A stretch of 64,000 nt of DNA from Cacajao melanocephalus (GCA_963573385.1 CAUYLG010033258.1:1-64000), one strand, 5' to 3'. Counted from the stretch's first letter, positions 26,853 to 43,965 are shown. The notes: generated by a model from the sequence alone, not told the origin. Numbers and translations are program-made.

Positions 26853-28009
26853 GCAACCAACTTTATAATAAATTGTGTCCCAAAGGGCAGCTATTAGGAT
26901 TCTTTTGAAGGCAAGTGACAGAAACTCAACTCAAACTGCCTTAAGTTTAAAAAAAAAAAAAAGACATTTAGCTCATATAAGTGACAAGTATTCAAGGGTT
27001 CCTGTAAGGTTGGCAAGACTTAGTCTCTCTCCATTTTTAGTTCTGCTGTTCTTTATGCTGGCTCCATTTGAGTGGGTTCTTCCTACTTGATAGCAAGCAT
27101 CTCCAGACTTATACAGGTTAGCAACCCTCCACTCCTCTAGAAAAGGATAGAGCTCTGTTTTCATGTTTTCAATCATTTCAAGTAACTCTCAGGATTGCAT
27201 TTGCCTACCTTAGATCACATCTCTCACCCAATGTGGTTCAGGGAATGGTATATGCTGATCGGTCAAACTTGAATCATGTCTATCATTGAAGGTAAGGGTT
27301 GGTATCAATCACACCAGAGAGAAGTTAGGGTAGTACGTCACAGGAAAATTATACTAGTTACTAAAGAGAGGGAACAGATACTGTATAAACATATGCAGAT
27401 TTCACTGAATAGGCAGATTTCACTGAATGGACAACTGTCATGGAACTCAGAATACATTTTCTCACATAAACAAGGCAAACAGAAAATTGTGGCCAGTTTC
27501 CCAAACAAGTCTCATGAGCCTGTTTCGGACCAATGGAAAAGAAACGCTGGCAATGACAATAAGAGTCTTCATTCTAGGAAGAAGCCCTATTTTCCTAATT
27601 TCCTTTCCTCATGGAAGTTTCCTACACATAGAGCAAGTGACAAAATTTCAAAACAGTTTGTCTGTTGGCATCCTCCCACATCTGTACCTCCCTCTCACAC
27701 ATCAGTGAGCCTCTGCAGTGACACTATGGGTCCCCTACTCTTATCTCCTGTATTCCCTCCACTCCCTATTCATTCCATTCTCACAAATAGTTTCCTCCTG
27801 CCGCCGTGTCCTCATTCTCTCAATATAAATGATTTCAGCTCAACAGCAGACATAAACACCAATTAGAATCGATGTATGAACAATGAATAACATAAATTAT
27901 GCTTACTAACCTCAGTAATTATCTAGTTGGTGGTTTTAAACAGTATTACAAAAAGAAGCAAACAATATGAGGCAAAAACAACCTTGTAGAGATAGATCAA
28001 CCCTTCCTG
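26853..28009 (+). other. Intron between segments 9 and 10, first part
   Basis: A poly-A stretch at 26,949-26,962 is flanked by sequence that looks like an old repeat (actcaactcaaactgcctta) that I cannot name. A 196-codon open frame at 27,276-27,866 has no recognisable product and is judged fortuitous. Confidence 0.4.
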
Positions 28010-28318
28010 TTTTTTTTTTTTTTTTTTTTGAGATGGAGACTTGCTGTCACCCAGGCAAAAGCGGGATTCCAGTGGTGCAATTACAGCTCACTACAACCTC
28101 AAACTGCTGGATTCAAGCGATCATCCCACCTCAGCCCCCTGAGTCACTAGGACAACAGGTGAGCACCATTGCACCCTGGCCAAATTTTTTTTAGTCTTTG
28201 TAGAGATGGGGTCTCACTATGTTGACCAGGCTTGTTTCAAACTCCTGGGCTCAAGCTATCCTTCTACCTTGGCCTCCCAATGTTTTGGGATTATAGGTGT
28301 AAACCACCACACTCGACC
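28010..28318 (-). mobile_element. Alu (antisense)
   Basis: Poly-T at 28,010-28,029 followed by gagatggagacttgctgtca and ending aaaccaccacactcgacc. Confidence 0.93.
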
Positions 28319-28781
28319 CCTTCCTGAGATCTGATCTCCCAGGATACACAGTCCTTCCTCCACTGACATTCTTCGAACTCCGTTGAAACCACATATTCTC
28401 TGGGAGCTCCATTTGTCTGCCTGCTCCATACTCCTAATGGTACAGGTTCAATGGAGTAAGTGGTCATCTATAAACTAAGGACTGCCTGAATTATAAATGG
28501 GATCAGTCTGAAATGTTAAATACGTGTGTGACTGTAAATAAAACTTAAGCTTTCTTGAACTGCTGCACTCCTCACACTCACAAACCATTTACCTGGAATT
28601 ATTCCCAAAACCTCACTTTGTAATTGTATCCAAGCTTTGTTCAGAGGCAATCTCTGGCATTTGCAGTCATCACTCAAACTGCTATTAACAAATAGTAAGT
28701 ACCTATGTTCAGCACTGGCTGCAGATTCTTGATGTGTCTGAAAAACAAATAGAGCAAGATAAATTAACTTTTCTGTTGCAG

Positions 28782-28897
28782 GTAGTGAAAGCTTTTGCTG
28801 TCTTAGCTCCGCCCTTTAAGTCCTACAACCCAGAGAAATTAACTCTTGAGCTTCAGGATCATGTGAAAACATCAGCTGAACCTTACAACCAAGAAAG
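28782..28897 (+). pseudogene. ACSM4-like coding segment 10, 4-nt shortfall
   Basis: Acceptor ttctgttgcag, donor GAAAG|GTTAAG. Reads VVKAFAVLAPPFKSYNPEKL, then TLELQDHVKTSAEPY. The last codons then read NQE where the family has a KYPRK-type end: four bases appear missing near 28,887 (116 bp versus an expected 120). The frame entering the last exon is therefore shifted. Confidence 0.92.
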
Positions 28898-30029
28898 GTT
28901 AAGTATTTTTCCCAAAGTTAAGTTCAGATGTTACCAAACTAGGGTCTAAGCTAGAATGTAGATTTTACTGGATTTTGACTTTATAGTAGCTCATTATATA
29001 GGTAGAAGACACCATTTTTTGTTTAGCCCTAAGAACTTTAAAATGTTTTGTTAGAACAGTACAAATACATGATAAACTAGAGCTTTTAAACAACTCTGCA
29101 ATACTGAATCACTACTAAGAATCTTTCTAAAACTAATTTGTCCCATTCTGTATGAGAAAAGCACAGTAGCCAAGAATTGCCAAGTGCCTCGTGTTTAGGG
29201 ACAGCACTTGACTCATCTATCCCAGGGCTCTTGGCCCTAATACCCCTATAAATTCAAAGGGGTTTAACGTTCAGAAAGATAATATCCAAAGAAACCATGG
29301 AATCTTTCCTGAAACCTTCTTCAAAGAAGGATTTAAGAACAATTCCATAAAAAGACATGAAGATGGCCCTGTAGTTTCCTTCTAACCGTGGAATTGGTTG
29401 ATATTGACTGATCCTCTGCATGAGATTTCTATTTCAGCTAGCATCATTTCAGTCAAAAGGTAGTTGATATCAGCCTAAGAACTACTCATATTTTCTCCAT
29501 TAAATTTACTAAATCAATGACCTTCATTTTCAGAAAGCCTATTTGAGTGCATTTTAAAATACAGTAGTAGCCCTATTTTCAGAGAACAGAAAGAGGATTT
29601 TTATGGTTAACTCAGGGCAGATAAGAAAACTGTATATATTCCGAATTATCCCTAAAAAATCTTCCTCAAAACCTCCAGGATCTACGTCTGAATACAAGAA
29701 GTGTTCTTTTTCCATTTAGGTGTAGTCTCCATAACAGTAGAGACCTAGGGCTAGTTTGAACTATGGGAAAGTAATAGGGTAAAAGGATTATTACTTTCTT
29801 GTGGCCAAGCATTTAAGTGAATTTGCACTAAAAACCTGTAAGATGGAGGTACACTGTCACCCTTCCTATATAAACAGACCAGTTTCTGGTGTCCGTGAGA
29901 TTCAATGAGCTTAGGCTAAGATAATCTCAACTTTAAAATTCAGTCTCAGCGTTTCATGCAAGCTGTCTCCTATTGCACTGACAACTGGAAGGATAGAATC
30001 AAGTGTTTCAACTTTTTTCTGTCAATTAG
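28898..30029 (+). other. Last pseudogene intron
   Basis: No repeat or exon recognised. Ends in acttttttctgtcaattag, the acceptor of the final segment. Confidence 0.45.
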
Positions 30030-30113
30030 GTGGAATTTGTTCAAGAACTCCCAAAGACAATCACTGGGAAAATCAAACACGTTTTAAGAGACCAAGAATG
30101 GGGACAAACATAG
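30030..30113 (+). pseudogene. ACSM4-like last coding segment with stop
   Basis: Acceptor intact. Reads VEFVQELPKTITGKIKHVLR, then DQEWGQT and TAG at 30,111-30,113. The lysine in the PKTITGK motif is the residue that in this superfamily catalyses adenylation. Well preserved despite the upstream damage. Confidence 0.94.
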
Positions 30114-30284
30114 CTTGATAAGAAAACTAAAGGGTTAAGTAGTAACATGATTGTTTTATCTCATTATTTGTTCCTGATAATTCAGTGACTACTCTTAAAA
30201 TGTTTAAAATCCTTCCTGGTTGAAGTTTTTGTTTTGTTGACATTTTAAGTTTTGTTTTCTACTTAGCTAAAAAAATTTAAAGTA

Positions 30285-30290
30285 AATAAA
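30285..30290 (+). promoter_or_regulatory. Candidate polyadenylation signal of the ACSM4-like gene
   Basis: AATAAA 172 bases after the stop codon, in AT-rich sequence. Inferred from position only. Confidence 0.4.
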
Positions 30291-30861
30291 AGTTTAAAAA
30301 TATATGGATGAAAACTGTTATCAGAACCAAACTGACAAAGGTAATGATAATGTGTTTAAATTAATATGATATAGTGCTGAAAATAACAGGAATCAAATGA
30401 TTACTTAGAAAAAGAAACTGCACAATGAATTTGTATTTCATTTATCTTGTGCCTGATTAATTCAAGATAAAGATACATCCTCAGAGATGTTCAAGACAAT
30501 TTCTTCTGCTTAACATCTTTATGAGACCAAACTTCAAGACATTAAAATGCTGTTAAAATGAGTACAAATAATTCAAAACTCAGTAAGTGAATTTAATGAA
30601 ATTACATACTCTATTACTGTACCTTATTTTGAAGCAAATTAACTGTAAAATATCTGAAACTTGGATTTAGGAGTACTCATTATTCGAAGGTAATTAATAT
30701 ATTTTTTATACCTTCCTTTTTAGGATCATGTCCATGACTTTTGTATAATTTGACATATAAACATCTTTTATGATATATATACATATATATACACTATAAA
30801 GTAAGAGATTTACTAAGAGGCAGAAAGAAAAATTACAGAACACCAATTTGTAGGGAACAAA

Positions 30862-30867
30862 TTTATT
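30862..30867 (-). promoter_or_regulatory. Candidate polyadenylation signal of THUMPD1
   Basis: AATAAA on the minus strand (tttatt on plus) is the last such signal in the long 3' region, about 3 kb beyond the THUMPD1 stop. The cleavage site would fall near 30,845. Earlier signals could also be used. Confidence 0.45.
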
Positions 30868-31534
30868 TTCATTTTTCTGAAAATATCAGGAACTATGAAA
30901 AACAAGCTCAATACTTGGCCGTACCAAAAGCAAAATACAAGTAAAAAATAACATTGGAAAACCAGGTTTAACCTTAGATAAACATGTTTTAAAATACAAA
31001 GTTTAACACTCTTTCTTCTATGGAGCTAAACAAGTTTTATAAACCACAGACTGCAGTTTTTCTGTTTTTAACTGACATAATTTTTTAAAAGAAAAAAACT
31101 AAAGCGGAATAAAAAGCACTCACTTCCTACTCTGGAACCTCATCATTTACAAAATAACATGTTCAAATGTCAGTGAAAATAAACAGTTGATAAACCTGAA
31201 AACAAATCTTTTAACGAGTTCAGGTTACAACCGAACACAGGATTTTGTAGCCAGGAAAGCACAGCCTGTGTAACTACCAAGCCTTACCAAATGCAAATAA
31301 ATATAAAAGCCAATTAAAAACAAATTATAAAATCAAAATCTTTCCATAGAGTAGCAGCTTTCACAAAGTAAAAACAACTTAGTTCCACAGAGTTGTATGT
31401 AGGCATATGGCCAATTATTTCCCCAAGTCCTTTTGTCTTGCACTATCAAAATAAAAGAAAGAATCTTTGTCTTGGAGCAAGTCTGCTGAAGAAGGCACCA
31501 AAATCCTATCCTCCCTATTCTCCTAAATGATATT

Positions 31535-31600
31535 AAGAATCCTCTTATCGAAGGTGGGGAATGGGCGTTAAAAAAAAAAAAAAAAAAGAATCCTCTTATC
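31535..31600 (+). mobile_element. Minimal retro-insertion with 15-bp target duplication
   Basis: AAGAATCCTCTTATC occurs at 31,535-31,549 and again at 31,586-31,600. Between them lie twenty bases (gaaggtggggaatgggcgtt) and a run of A. Duplication length, an A tail next to the second copy, and an integration site reading TATT|AAGA (like the L1 endonuclease TT|AAAA site) are all L1-machinery hallmarks. The source RNA is unknown. Confidence 0.75.
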
Positions 31601-33908
31601 AATCCTTTCAAGGTAACCTCAACATCATTAACATCCTAAATATGTAAAGCTATAGAAGGAAAGTCCTGCCTATTATCTTTGCCCCTCTCAAATCATTCTA
31701 GTCTGGTTTACCAAACAGAACCACTAGTTAGGAGGACAAAAATACATTCCCATGTTCACTAGCCATTAAATAAACATAGCCAAAAATAGGTCTTCAAAAC
31801 ACTTTCAAATTCATGAAACCCCTGCAGGGAACCCTCATTGTATGTGAGTGTGAGCGCTAAGTTGAAGAATACTCTTATTTCACAGAAACCTAGGACTGTC
31901 CAACTAGGGCTGTGTTCATTCACTTCCATCAGAGACAAAATTTCAAGCTGAGCAGATTTAGGGAAAAGGTTCTTCATATGCAGTTATATACTAGTGCTGG
32001 GAAAAGGAGAGAAAATGCTATTTAACCGGGTTTTGTGGTTCCTCCAGGTGGGTTACAGCAAGATTTGAGAGTTGTACTCTTCATTTTCAAGTCCAAGTGA
32101 CTACAGAAACATTTCAAGAATTCCTCTGGCAAGGTGGTCAGTCATTTTCCTTTTAGATCTAAGACTCTTGTCACTTTAAGAATGTTTTCCTCAGAACCTT
32201 TCAGAGACTTGTTCATTTGTTCATGTGATGAAAAATGTCTACTAAATAGGCTACTTCCTGCAGTCATTTTTCATTTCCAAAGCACTCAGCAAAAGCTGTT
32301 TCCTTGTAAGTACTCTGGCATTCACCTTTCAACTCAAATATCCTGTAGAGAACTCTTCCTCTGAGAAGCCACTGGATGTCTGTACGGTGCAGGAAGTTTA
32401 TGTGCTGTTTGTCCAGGTTTTTGTTTTGGGTGTTTTTTTAACATTTCTGCATACATGGGTCTTTGATACAGGTAACCAGTTTTGCAGCATTATTCAGAAC
32501 ACCACTGTATCTTCAAGTTTTTGGTATCAGCATCTCTGGGAAGAAAGCAGTATGCTATAACATCAACATCAGGATTTTTTTTTTTTTAAATAACGCAAAA
32601 TGACTTATGGAAACAACCACTGATAGGGCACCAGGAATGTAGATACAGACCTCTGGTTATCAGATATGATGTCACAATATTATATACTGGCCTCTGTTTT
32701 CGCAGGCTCCTAGCAACAGAAGTTTTCTTTGAATTTCATCATTTACAAATCTTACAAATGCTACAGCATGACAAGTATTAGTGAAACCTGTTGACTCATG
32801 ATCCTGGATAGAGAAGCTGCTCCTTTTCAGTTAATGACACAAAATCTTTTTAGTATCTCATGAGATATCATCAGTAAATGAACTTACTGAGAATAAAGTC
32901 TTTTCAATTTTGTACTGCATCTTGCCCCAGCATTTTAATGTTATTATTAGATTCTCACCAACTATGCATATTTTCCTTTCCTGAGATAAGTTCTGCTACT
33001 AAATAAATTGCTTCTTAAACCTTTTGACTAAATGTTGTTTCTGAAAAAAAGCCTTACTGTTTTGATAATCCAAAAGCCATTTGAAAATAATGAATATCCT
33101 TTCTTCTCAAGTAGCTGTGATTTATAGTTACAACTGCTAGTTTTCTAAGTTGTATGCCACAGACAATGCACAACGGGACAGGACAGCTTGGACTGCGTCC
33201 ATATAAAACCCTTGAGAAGTAGCTTTCATTATAAAGACAGAATTTCTTTGTGTCCCTTGTTGCACTAGTACACTGAAGTATACTCAAAAGACTGAAACAA
33301 CTTTTTCAGAAATGTCTGTAGCTCTATGCCTAAATTTGTTCTCTTCTTTCTCACATCTTGCCTTCCAGAATTGCAGCACTGGACTGTCAGCTTTGTTACA
33401 CACCAATGTTAATAAAATATAAAAACAGACATAACCAAACAAGAAAATCACGAAAGTCCAAAAACTTCACTCAACAATTCACTTCTAACCTACGTGATCC
33501 ACATTTTTGCAATGTTTACAACAAAGTGGCAGGGGGACAGCTGAGTTGTGGCATGTAAAAACTCCTTCCTTAGAATGAAAACTTCCTTCTGATTTTCTGC
33601 TTCACAGTCAGTTCACTCCCATAAGTCAGCTGCATAAGAGGAGCCTGGGAGAGGCCAACATCCCCCTTCTCCCATCCTTCCCTCTTTGCGACAGTAGCAC
33701 ATGGGTCTGCCTATACATAATACCAGAAGGGCTGAAAGATCCCTAACAAAACTGTTAACAGGGCTGCGCAATCATTGTTCACTACTGTGAGAACAGCATA
33801 ATGCGGCACACAAATAAAAAACTGTTTTTAGTCACAATTTCAGGTGGAACCCCAGCAACATCTCACAGAACCCCAGTTGGAAAACCCACCTCAACACCAA
33901 GTGACCTC

Positions 33909-38799
<4,891 letters not shown>

Positions 38800-38855
38800 G
38801 GTGCGAGCAACCTGAGAGGAAAGAGAAATGTTTGTCCGCCGCTGTTGGAGTCCTA

Positions 38856-38862
38856 ACTTCCG
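38856..38862 (-). promoter_or_regulatory. ETS-type site CGGAAGT
   Basis: ACTTCCG on plus, CGGAAGT on minus, 14 bases from the CRE. ETS plus CRE is a common arrangement in CpG-island promoters; binding is inferred. Confidence 0.5.
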
Positions 38863-38876
38863 CCAGCGCGATCTGA

Positions 38877-38884
38877 TGACGTCA
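38877..38884. promoter_or_regulatory. CRE palindrome TGACGTCA
   Basis: A perfect CREB/ATF consensus 78-85 bp upstream of the THUMPD1 ATG. Known family sites of this kind act near transcription starts; activity here is inferred. Confidence 0.7.
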
Positions 38885-39010
38885 GATATGAGCGACGGCC
38901 TCCCCTAGCCCGCCTCCAAGCCACATTCCGTGCTACGCCAGGTCCTAAAGCCCTCCTATAACCAAAGGGGTGGAGTGAAACGTGCCGCAGCCACGCCTCC
39001 TGCCCCGCCT

Positions 39011-39417
39011 CCCGACTGCATCCTGAATCCAGTAGAGGCAGCATAGCACCCGTTCTGGAAGTGGTGTCATTGGCTCTCTCTCTAGACCCTTGAGACTGGC
39101 TCCAGCTTCCTAGCTTCCTCCATCCATCCTTGGTTCCTGTTCCTCCAGCCCTCCCTATTATTCTGCTGGTTATTGTAGAGGAAAAGTTAAATATTAAATT
39201 TGAACTCAATTAAACGTGGACACAATGGACAACAAGTCCCAGAACAGGTTGCTTGAGCCTCAGCATCATCCAGCACTGTTTCGGTTAGCTCTGTTCCTGT
39301 ACGTTAGTTATTGAAAAACAGACAATCGCAAAAACAAGTTGACCTTTTGTGTTCCTTGAGCCCAGTCAGGAAGGGCCCTCGTGGCTGGGCCTCATGCCAA
39401 TCAACTCGTTGCAAAAA
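39011..39417 (+). other. Sequence upstream of THUMPD1, no gene recognised
   Basis: Partly CpG-rich at its start, then ordinary sequence. No exon of a divergent gene is recognisable. Confidence 0.4.
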
Positions 39418-39708
39418 AAGCCATCGGTGGCTCACGCCTGTAATCCCAACACTTTGGGAGGCCGAGGCGGGCAGATCACGAGGCCAGGACATCTAGACCA
39501 TCTTGATCAACATGGTGAAATCCTGTCTCTACTAAAACATAAAAAATTAGCTGGGCATGGTGGCGTGCACCTGTAGTCCCAGCTACTCAGTAGGCTGAGA
39601 CAAGGCAATCATTTGAACCTAGGAGGTGGAGGTTGCAGTGAGCCAAGATCACGCCACTGTACTCCAGCCTGGCAAGAGTGAGACTCCATCTCAAAAGAAA
39701 AAAAAAAT
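39418..39708 (+). mobile_element. Alu
   Basis: gtggctcacgcctgtaatcc to gagactccatctcaaaagaaaaaaaaaa. The first few bases of the element are replaced (aagccatcg). Confidence 0.95.
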
Positions 39709-39867
39709 GAGCCAGGGTCCCAGGCTGCACCAAAGCTTCATGAGACTTCTCCTGTGTGCACGGAAGCTTCATGAGACCTCTCCTCTGTGCATAGATGAGT
39801 GGCCAACTCTGGAGCCCATGCTTTTGCTTCCCCTTCTGGTGATGAATCCTCTTTAGTCTGCTGAGTG

Positions 39868-39869
<2 letters not shown>

Positions 39870-39914
<45 letters not shown>
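39870..39914. repeat. (AT)n microsatellite
   Basis: About 22 uninterrupted AT units followed by a T run. Confidence 0.98.
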
Positions 39915-39917
<3 letters not shown>

Positions 39918-40028
39918 TTTTTTTCCCTTTTCCCCTTTTCATTTCAATTTGCTTATTATATAAATTGCTTATTATATCTGCATTGCCATTTAAGTGGGAT
40001 TGAAATACCCTAGCTTGAGCTTGGCTAT

Positions 40029-40491
40029 AATGAATACATTTTAAACAATCCTGCTAACTCCATTTTGCCCACCCTGAGCTATAGGGCTCACCCTGAGCTA
40101 TGTAGGGAATTCTGTTCCAAAAGCTTGTGGTCTGAGACACCTGGCATCTTTGTAACCAATTTTCTGAGAAACAGGGCCCAACAGCCCTGTACATTCTGTA
40201 TCTGCAACTGTGTAACTGTTACCCCACAGTGCTACCCCACATCCTGAGTAAAAAAACAATTTAAGTAGAACTTTTTGTTAGGCTCCCCTTCTCCCCTAAC
40301 CTGCTCCTTCTGCTTCTGTAATAATCTGCTTACCGACCGCTGACCCTAAACTGGTATAAAAATATTGACTGCCCTTTGTTCTCCACCGAGAGGTTTGAGC
40401 TCTAGCTGACTCTCGGACCCTGGCCAAATAAAGGTGGACTCTCAACAAACTCAGTGTGTGGCGCTTCTGTTTAGACTTGCTCTGGTATAAC
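40029..40491 (+). mobile_element. Probable solo ERV LTR
   Basis: Contains a TATA-like gtataaaaatatt at 40,353, AATAAAG at 40,426 and ends in ...gtataaca. Two short repeats (accctgagctat at 40,071 and 40,090) occur near the start. Family not identified. Confidence 0.55.
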
Positions 40492-41304
40492 AGGTTAAAG
40501 GTTGTTTACCCTTAAAGGTATTGTGTGTATGTGTTTTCTTTTCCCCTCGCGCATTTCCCGCACAAAACAATTACCCAAAAGGCTTCCAATAAATTCCATT
40601 TCAGCCTCAATTTTCCAGGCTGTTTCTATTTGACTTATAATCAAGGATGTTGGCTGGTGTTAAGCATTTCATGCTGCTTTCTCTGCGGCTTTTTTATCCA
40701 TAGTCTTGGCAACTATCATGTTACTCTCTTTTTTAAAATCATTGAAAAGATGCCACTTTTGAAGAATGTTTAAAAAACAAGTGCTTCTTATACTACTCTT
40801 CAGGTACAAACCTGTTAGCAGATTTGAGTTCCTACAAAGTCCTAAAAGATGCAATCTGATACTGTGAAAGGGACACTGAATTCACAGTCAATAACCTGAG
40901 GTTCTAACCCAAGATCTACCAGTATGTCCAAAAATTTTACCATTTTTTGCTTTTACCCGTGTATTCAAATCAGCATTTAATTTTCAGAAAATCATTGGTG
41001 GAGACTGCACAGCAGAGATTTCTAGAAGTCCTCAGCTGTTTGTGAAGAGCAGTGTCATGACACTGGCATTGGCCTTCTCCCAAATCTCTTTATGTTCTGC
41101 TGGCTGGATTTCAGTTGCCCATGTTCTGCCACCTGTCCTTAGGATATTTAATATTAGCATACAAATAAAAAGTGAAGATACATATTTCAAGTCCCAAGCA
41201 TACTTGAGTACTACATGGAGGCAAACTTGAAAAACCAAAACTCAGTTTTGTTAAATTTAGCCTCAAGCTGCCTCCTCACATATTTTAAGTTTGGCCTAAA
41301 TCAA
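40492..41304 (+). other. Intergenic, no element recognised
   Basis: About 0.8 kb without a recognisable exon or repeat. Confidence 0.4.
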
Positions 41305-41517
41305 GCTTCTCCAATCTGTGGCCCTCAGCCCACATGTGGCCTAGGACAGCTTTGAAATTCAACCAGCCCAACACAAATCCATAAACTTTCTTAAAACATT
41401 ATGAGATTTTTTTTGCAATTTAAAAAATTCATCTGCCATTGTTAGCATTAGTGTATTTCATGGGTGGCCCAAGAGAATTCTTCTTCCAAGGGAGGCAAAA
41501 GATTAGACACCCCTGGC
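41305..41517. mobile_element. DNA-transposon-type MER element
   Basis: aagcttctccaatctgtggc, cattagtgtatttcatgggt and aaaagattagacacccctgg are landmarks of a common nonautonomous DNA transposon family whose name I do not assign. Confidence 0.6.
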
Positions 41518-42215
<698 letters not shown>

Positions 42216-42224
42216 TTGTATTTC

Positions 42225-42579
42225 ATGATGGCTGACTGTGCTGGGTGTGGGAGATCAGTCAGAGTGGTGGGAAAAACCATAGGAAAAGGACGCAAACCTT
42301 CTGAAAGGTCAGAACTTTCTGCAGAGCCCTGGGGGAAACAGGCTTGTTTACTTATAATGATCAGGAACTGACCTTTGATCATCCTCAAATGACGTTCCCT
42401 GAAAGGGAAACAATAAATGTTAATTTTATACAGGTTGTGTTGGCTCCAGGTTTTCCACATTGTGCCTGCACTGAATAAAAGCAAGCAACTCCAACTTCTC
42501 CGGGCTGCTCTCTGGCCACTAGAGCCATGCAGTCACCTGGCTGCTCTTACACTGCATACCTGTGTCTGAGTACTCATTT
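42225..42579 (+). mobile_element. ERV LTR-like fragment abutting the next LTR
   Basis: gatggctgactgtgctgggtgtggg at the start and ctgcactgaataaaagcaag with AATAAA at 42,475 look like an LTR of another ERV family. It stops exactly where the 450-bp LTR begins. Confidence 0.45.
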
Positions 42580-43029
42580 TGAAGAGGGAGACCCAGGCAT
42601 TTCAGATCAACTTCCCCTTTTCATTCCTAAGACTGTAAACTTCCCCTTTTGATTCCTAAGACTGTAAACTGAAACCCTTTTCATATGTAATTCCTAACAC
42701 TGTAAACTGAAACCCTTTTTATATGTAATTCCTAAGACTGTAAACGGAAACCCTTTTCATATGTAATTGCTAAGACTGTAAACTGAAAACATTTTCATAT
42801 GTAATTCCTAAGACTGTAAACTGAGGCCCTTTTCATATGTTAAGCTATAAACCTAAGATTCTTCCACATGTAACATCTAAAGTATAAGCCTATATAAAGA
42901 CAGAACCTTCCTTTGTTAGGGGAGCTTGACTGTTAAGGCAACTATGCCACCTTGCTCCTGGCTGAATAAACTCCTTCCTCCTGTATTCGGTGTCCGAAAG
43001 ATCCGTTTCCCGCAGCCACTCCTGCTACA
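42580..43029 (+). repeat. ERV LTR, first copy
   Basis: Starts TGAAGAGGGAGACCCAGGCA, ends ctcctgctaca. Contains a 38-bp tandem array (about 42,625-42,840) with the unit core cctaagactgtaaactgaaa, tataaagacagaacc near 42,893 and ggctgaataaactcc with AATAAA at 42,964. Confidence 0.9.
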
Positions 43030-43170
43030 TTTTTGGTGTGTTGGCCAGGAAGCGAGTCTCGGATAGCAGACAGCGGGAAAAAATCCCTTAGGTGGTTTGC
43101 CTAGCCCTGTGGAGCATCCCTGCAGGGGGACTCCTGCTCACTGGGGTGACACATCCTGAGAGCACTCACC
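43030..43170 (+). other. ERV primer-binding site and leader, first copy
   Basis: TTTTTGGTGTGTTGGCCAGG directly follows the LTR. It resembles the complement of a glycine tRNA 3' end (TGGTGCATTGGCCGGGA type) with a few changes. The leader continues ccctgcagggggactcctgc and is repeated at 46,331-46,470. Confidence 0.65.
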
Positions 43171-43184
43171 CCGCAGCAGTCGGG

Positions 43185-43690
43185 TGCGCAAACAAATGCC
43201 TTACTTCGGTGGGTATAAAGTGTCTAAAAGGAAAGCCCAGATTTGCCCAAAAACCAAATGCAATATCTGAGGCTCACCATCTGGAAGGGGGAACGCAGCC
43301 TAGAAGCAGAGAGGAAGCAAGCCGCTTGCAAAGTGACAGAACCTGAGGCTAAAAGGCAGGTGAAAGAGCTCCTGGGAGTGGTGGGTTCTGTAGATTGTGG
43401 ATTCCAAGCTTCGCAGTACTAGCCAAACCTCTCTATGATGTGACAAAGTGGGGAGACAAGGAGCCCTTTGAATGGGGATCCCAGCAGCGTCAGGCCTATC
43501 AGGAACTGAAAACGAAACTAACGTCAGCTCCAGCTTTGGGGCTGCCTGATTTAACAAAGCCCTTCATATTATACGGGGCAGAAAGAGAAAAGGTGGCAGT
43601 CGGGGTCCTAGTCCAAACAGTAGGACCTTGGCCCAGGCCTGTAGCTTACCTCTCCAAGCAGATGGATGGAGTTTCCAAAGGATGGCCTCG
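43185..43690 (+). pseudogene. ERV pol fragment (reverse transcriptase palm/thumb), displaced
   Basis: Frames in this stretch resemble gammaretroviral reverse transcriptase: a frame at 43,395-43,703 carries [15 protein letters not shown], and [20 protein letters not shown], then [10 protein letters not shown]. Frame changes occur upstream of it. It sits directly after the leader and before gag, not in its normal place. Confidence 0.85.
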
Positions 43691-43965
43691 TGCAACTTTA
43701 TGAAAGGCTGTGCGAGGCCTATCGCATGTATACTCCGTTCAATCCTGAGAGCCCCAAAAACCAACACATGGTAAATATGACATTAGTCAGTCCATGTGAA
43801 GAAGACATTAGGAGAAAATTGCAGAAACAGGCAGGATTTGTGGGCACGAATACTTCACTGTTATTGGAAATAGCTAACTAGGTGTTTGTGAACTGAGAAG
43901 CAGTAAGCAATAGAGAAAGTCATAGAGAAACGAGCATCAGACTCAACAAAATGCCGACTTGATAG
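43680..43965 (+). pseudogene. ERV gag capsid C-terminal fragment
   Basis: [19 protein letters not shown] and EEDIRRKLQKQAGF are typical of the gammaretroviral capsid C-terminus. The frame ends in TAG at 43,879. The upstream gag (matrix, capsid N-terminus) is absent. Confidence 0.8.

Larger units (their letters stand above)
30845..33908 (-). other. THUMPD1: THUMPD1 3' UTR (inferred)
   Basis: About 3 kb downstream of the THUMPD1 stop with no coding content, few repeats and no intron signals I would trust, consistent with a long 3' UTR. The extent is inferred from the last AATAAA. A minute retro-inserted sequence with an 18-base A run lies at 31,550-31,587. Open frames on both strands here are short and unrelated to known proteins. 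Confidence 0.55.

Noticed and set aside
27276..27866. 196-codon plus-strand open frame
   Set aside because: It lies in a pseudogene intron, has no recognisable domain and its composition looks like random translated intron sequence.
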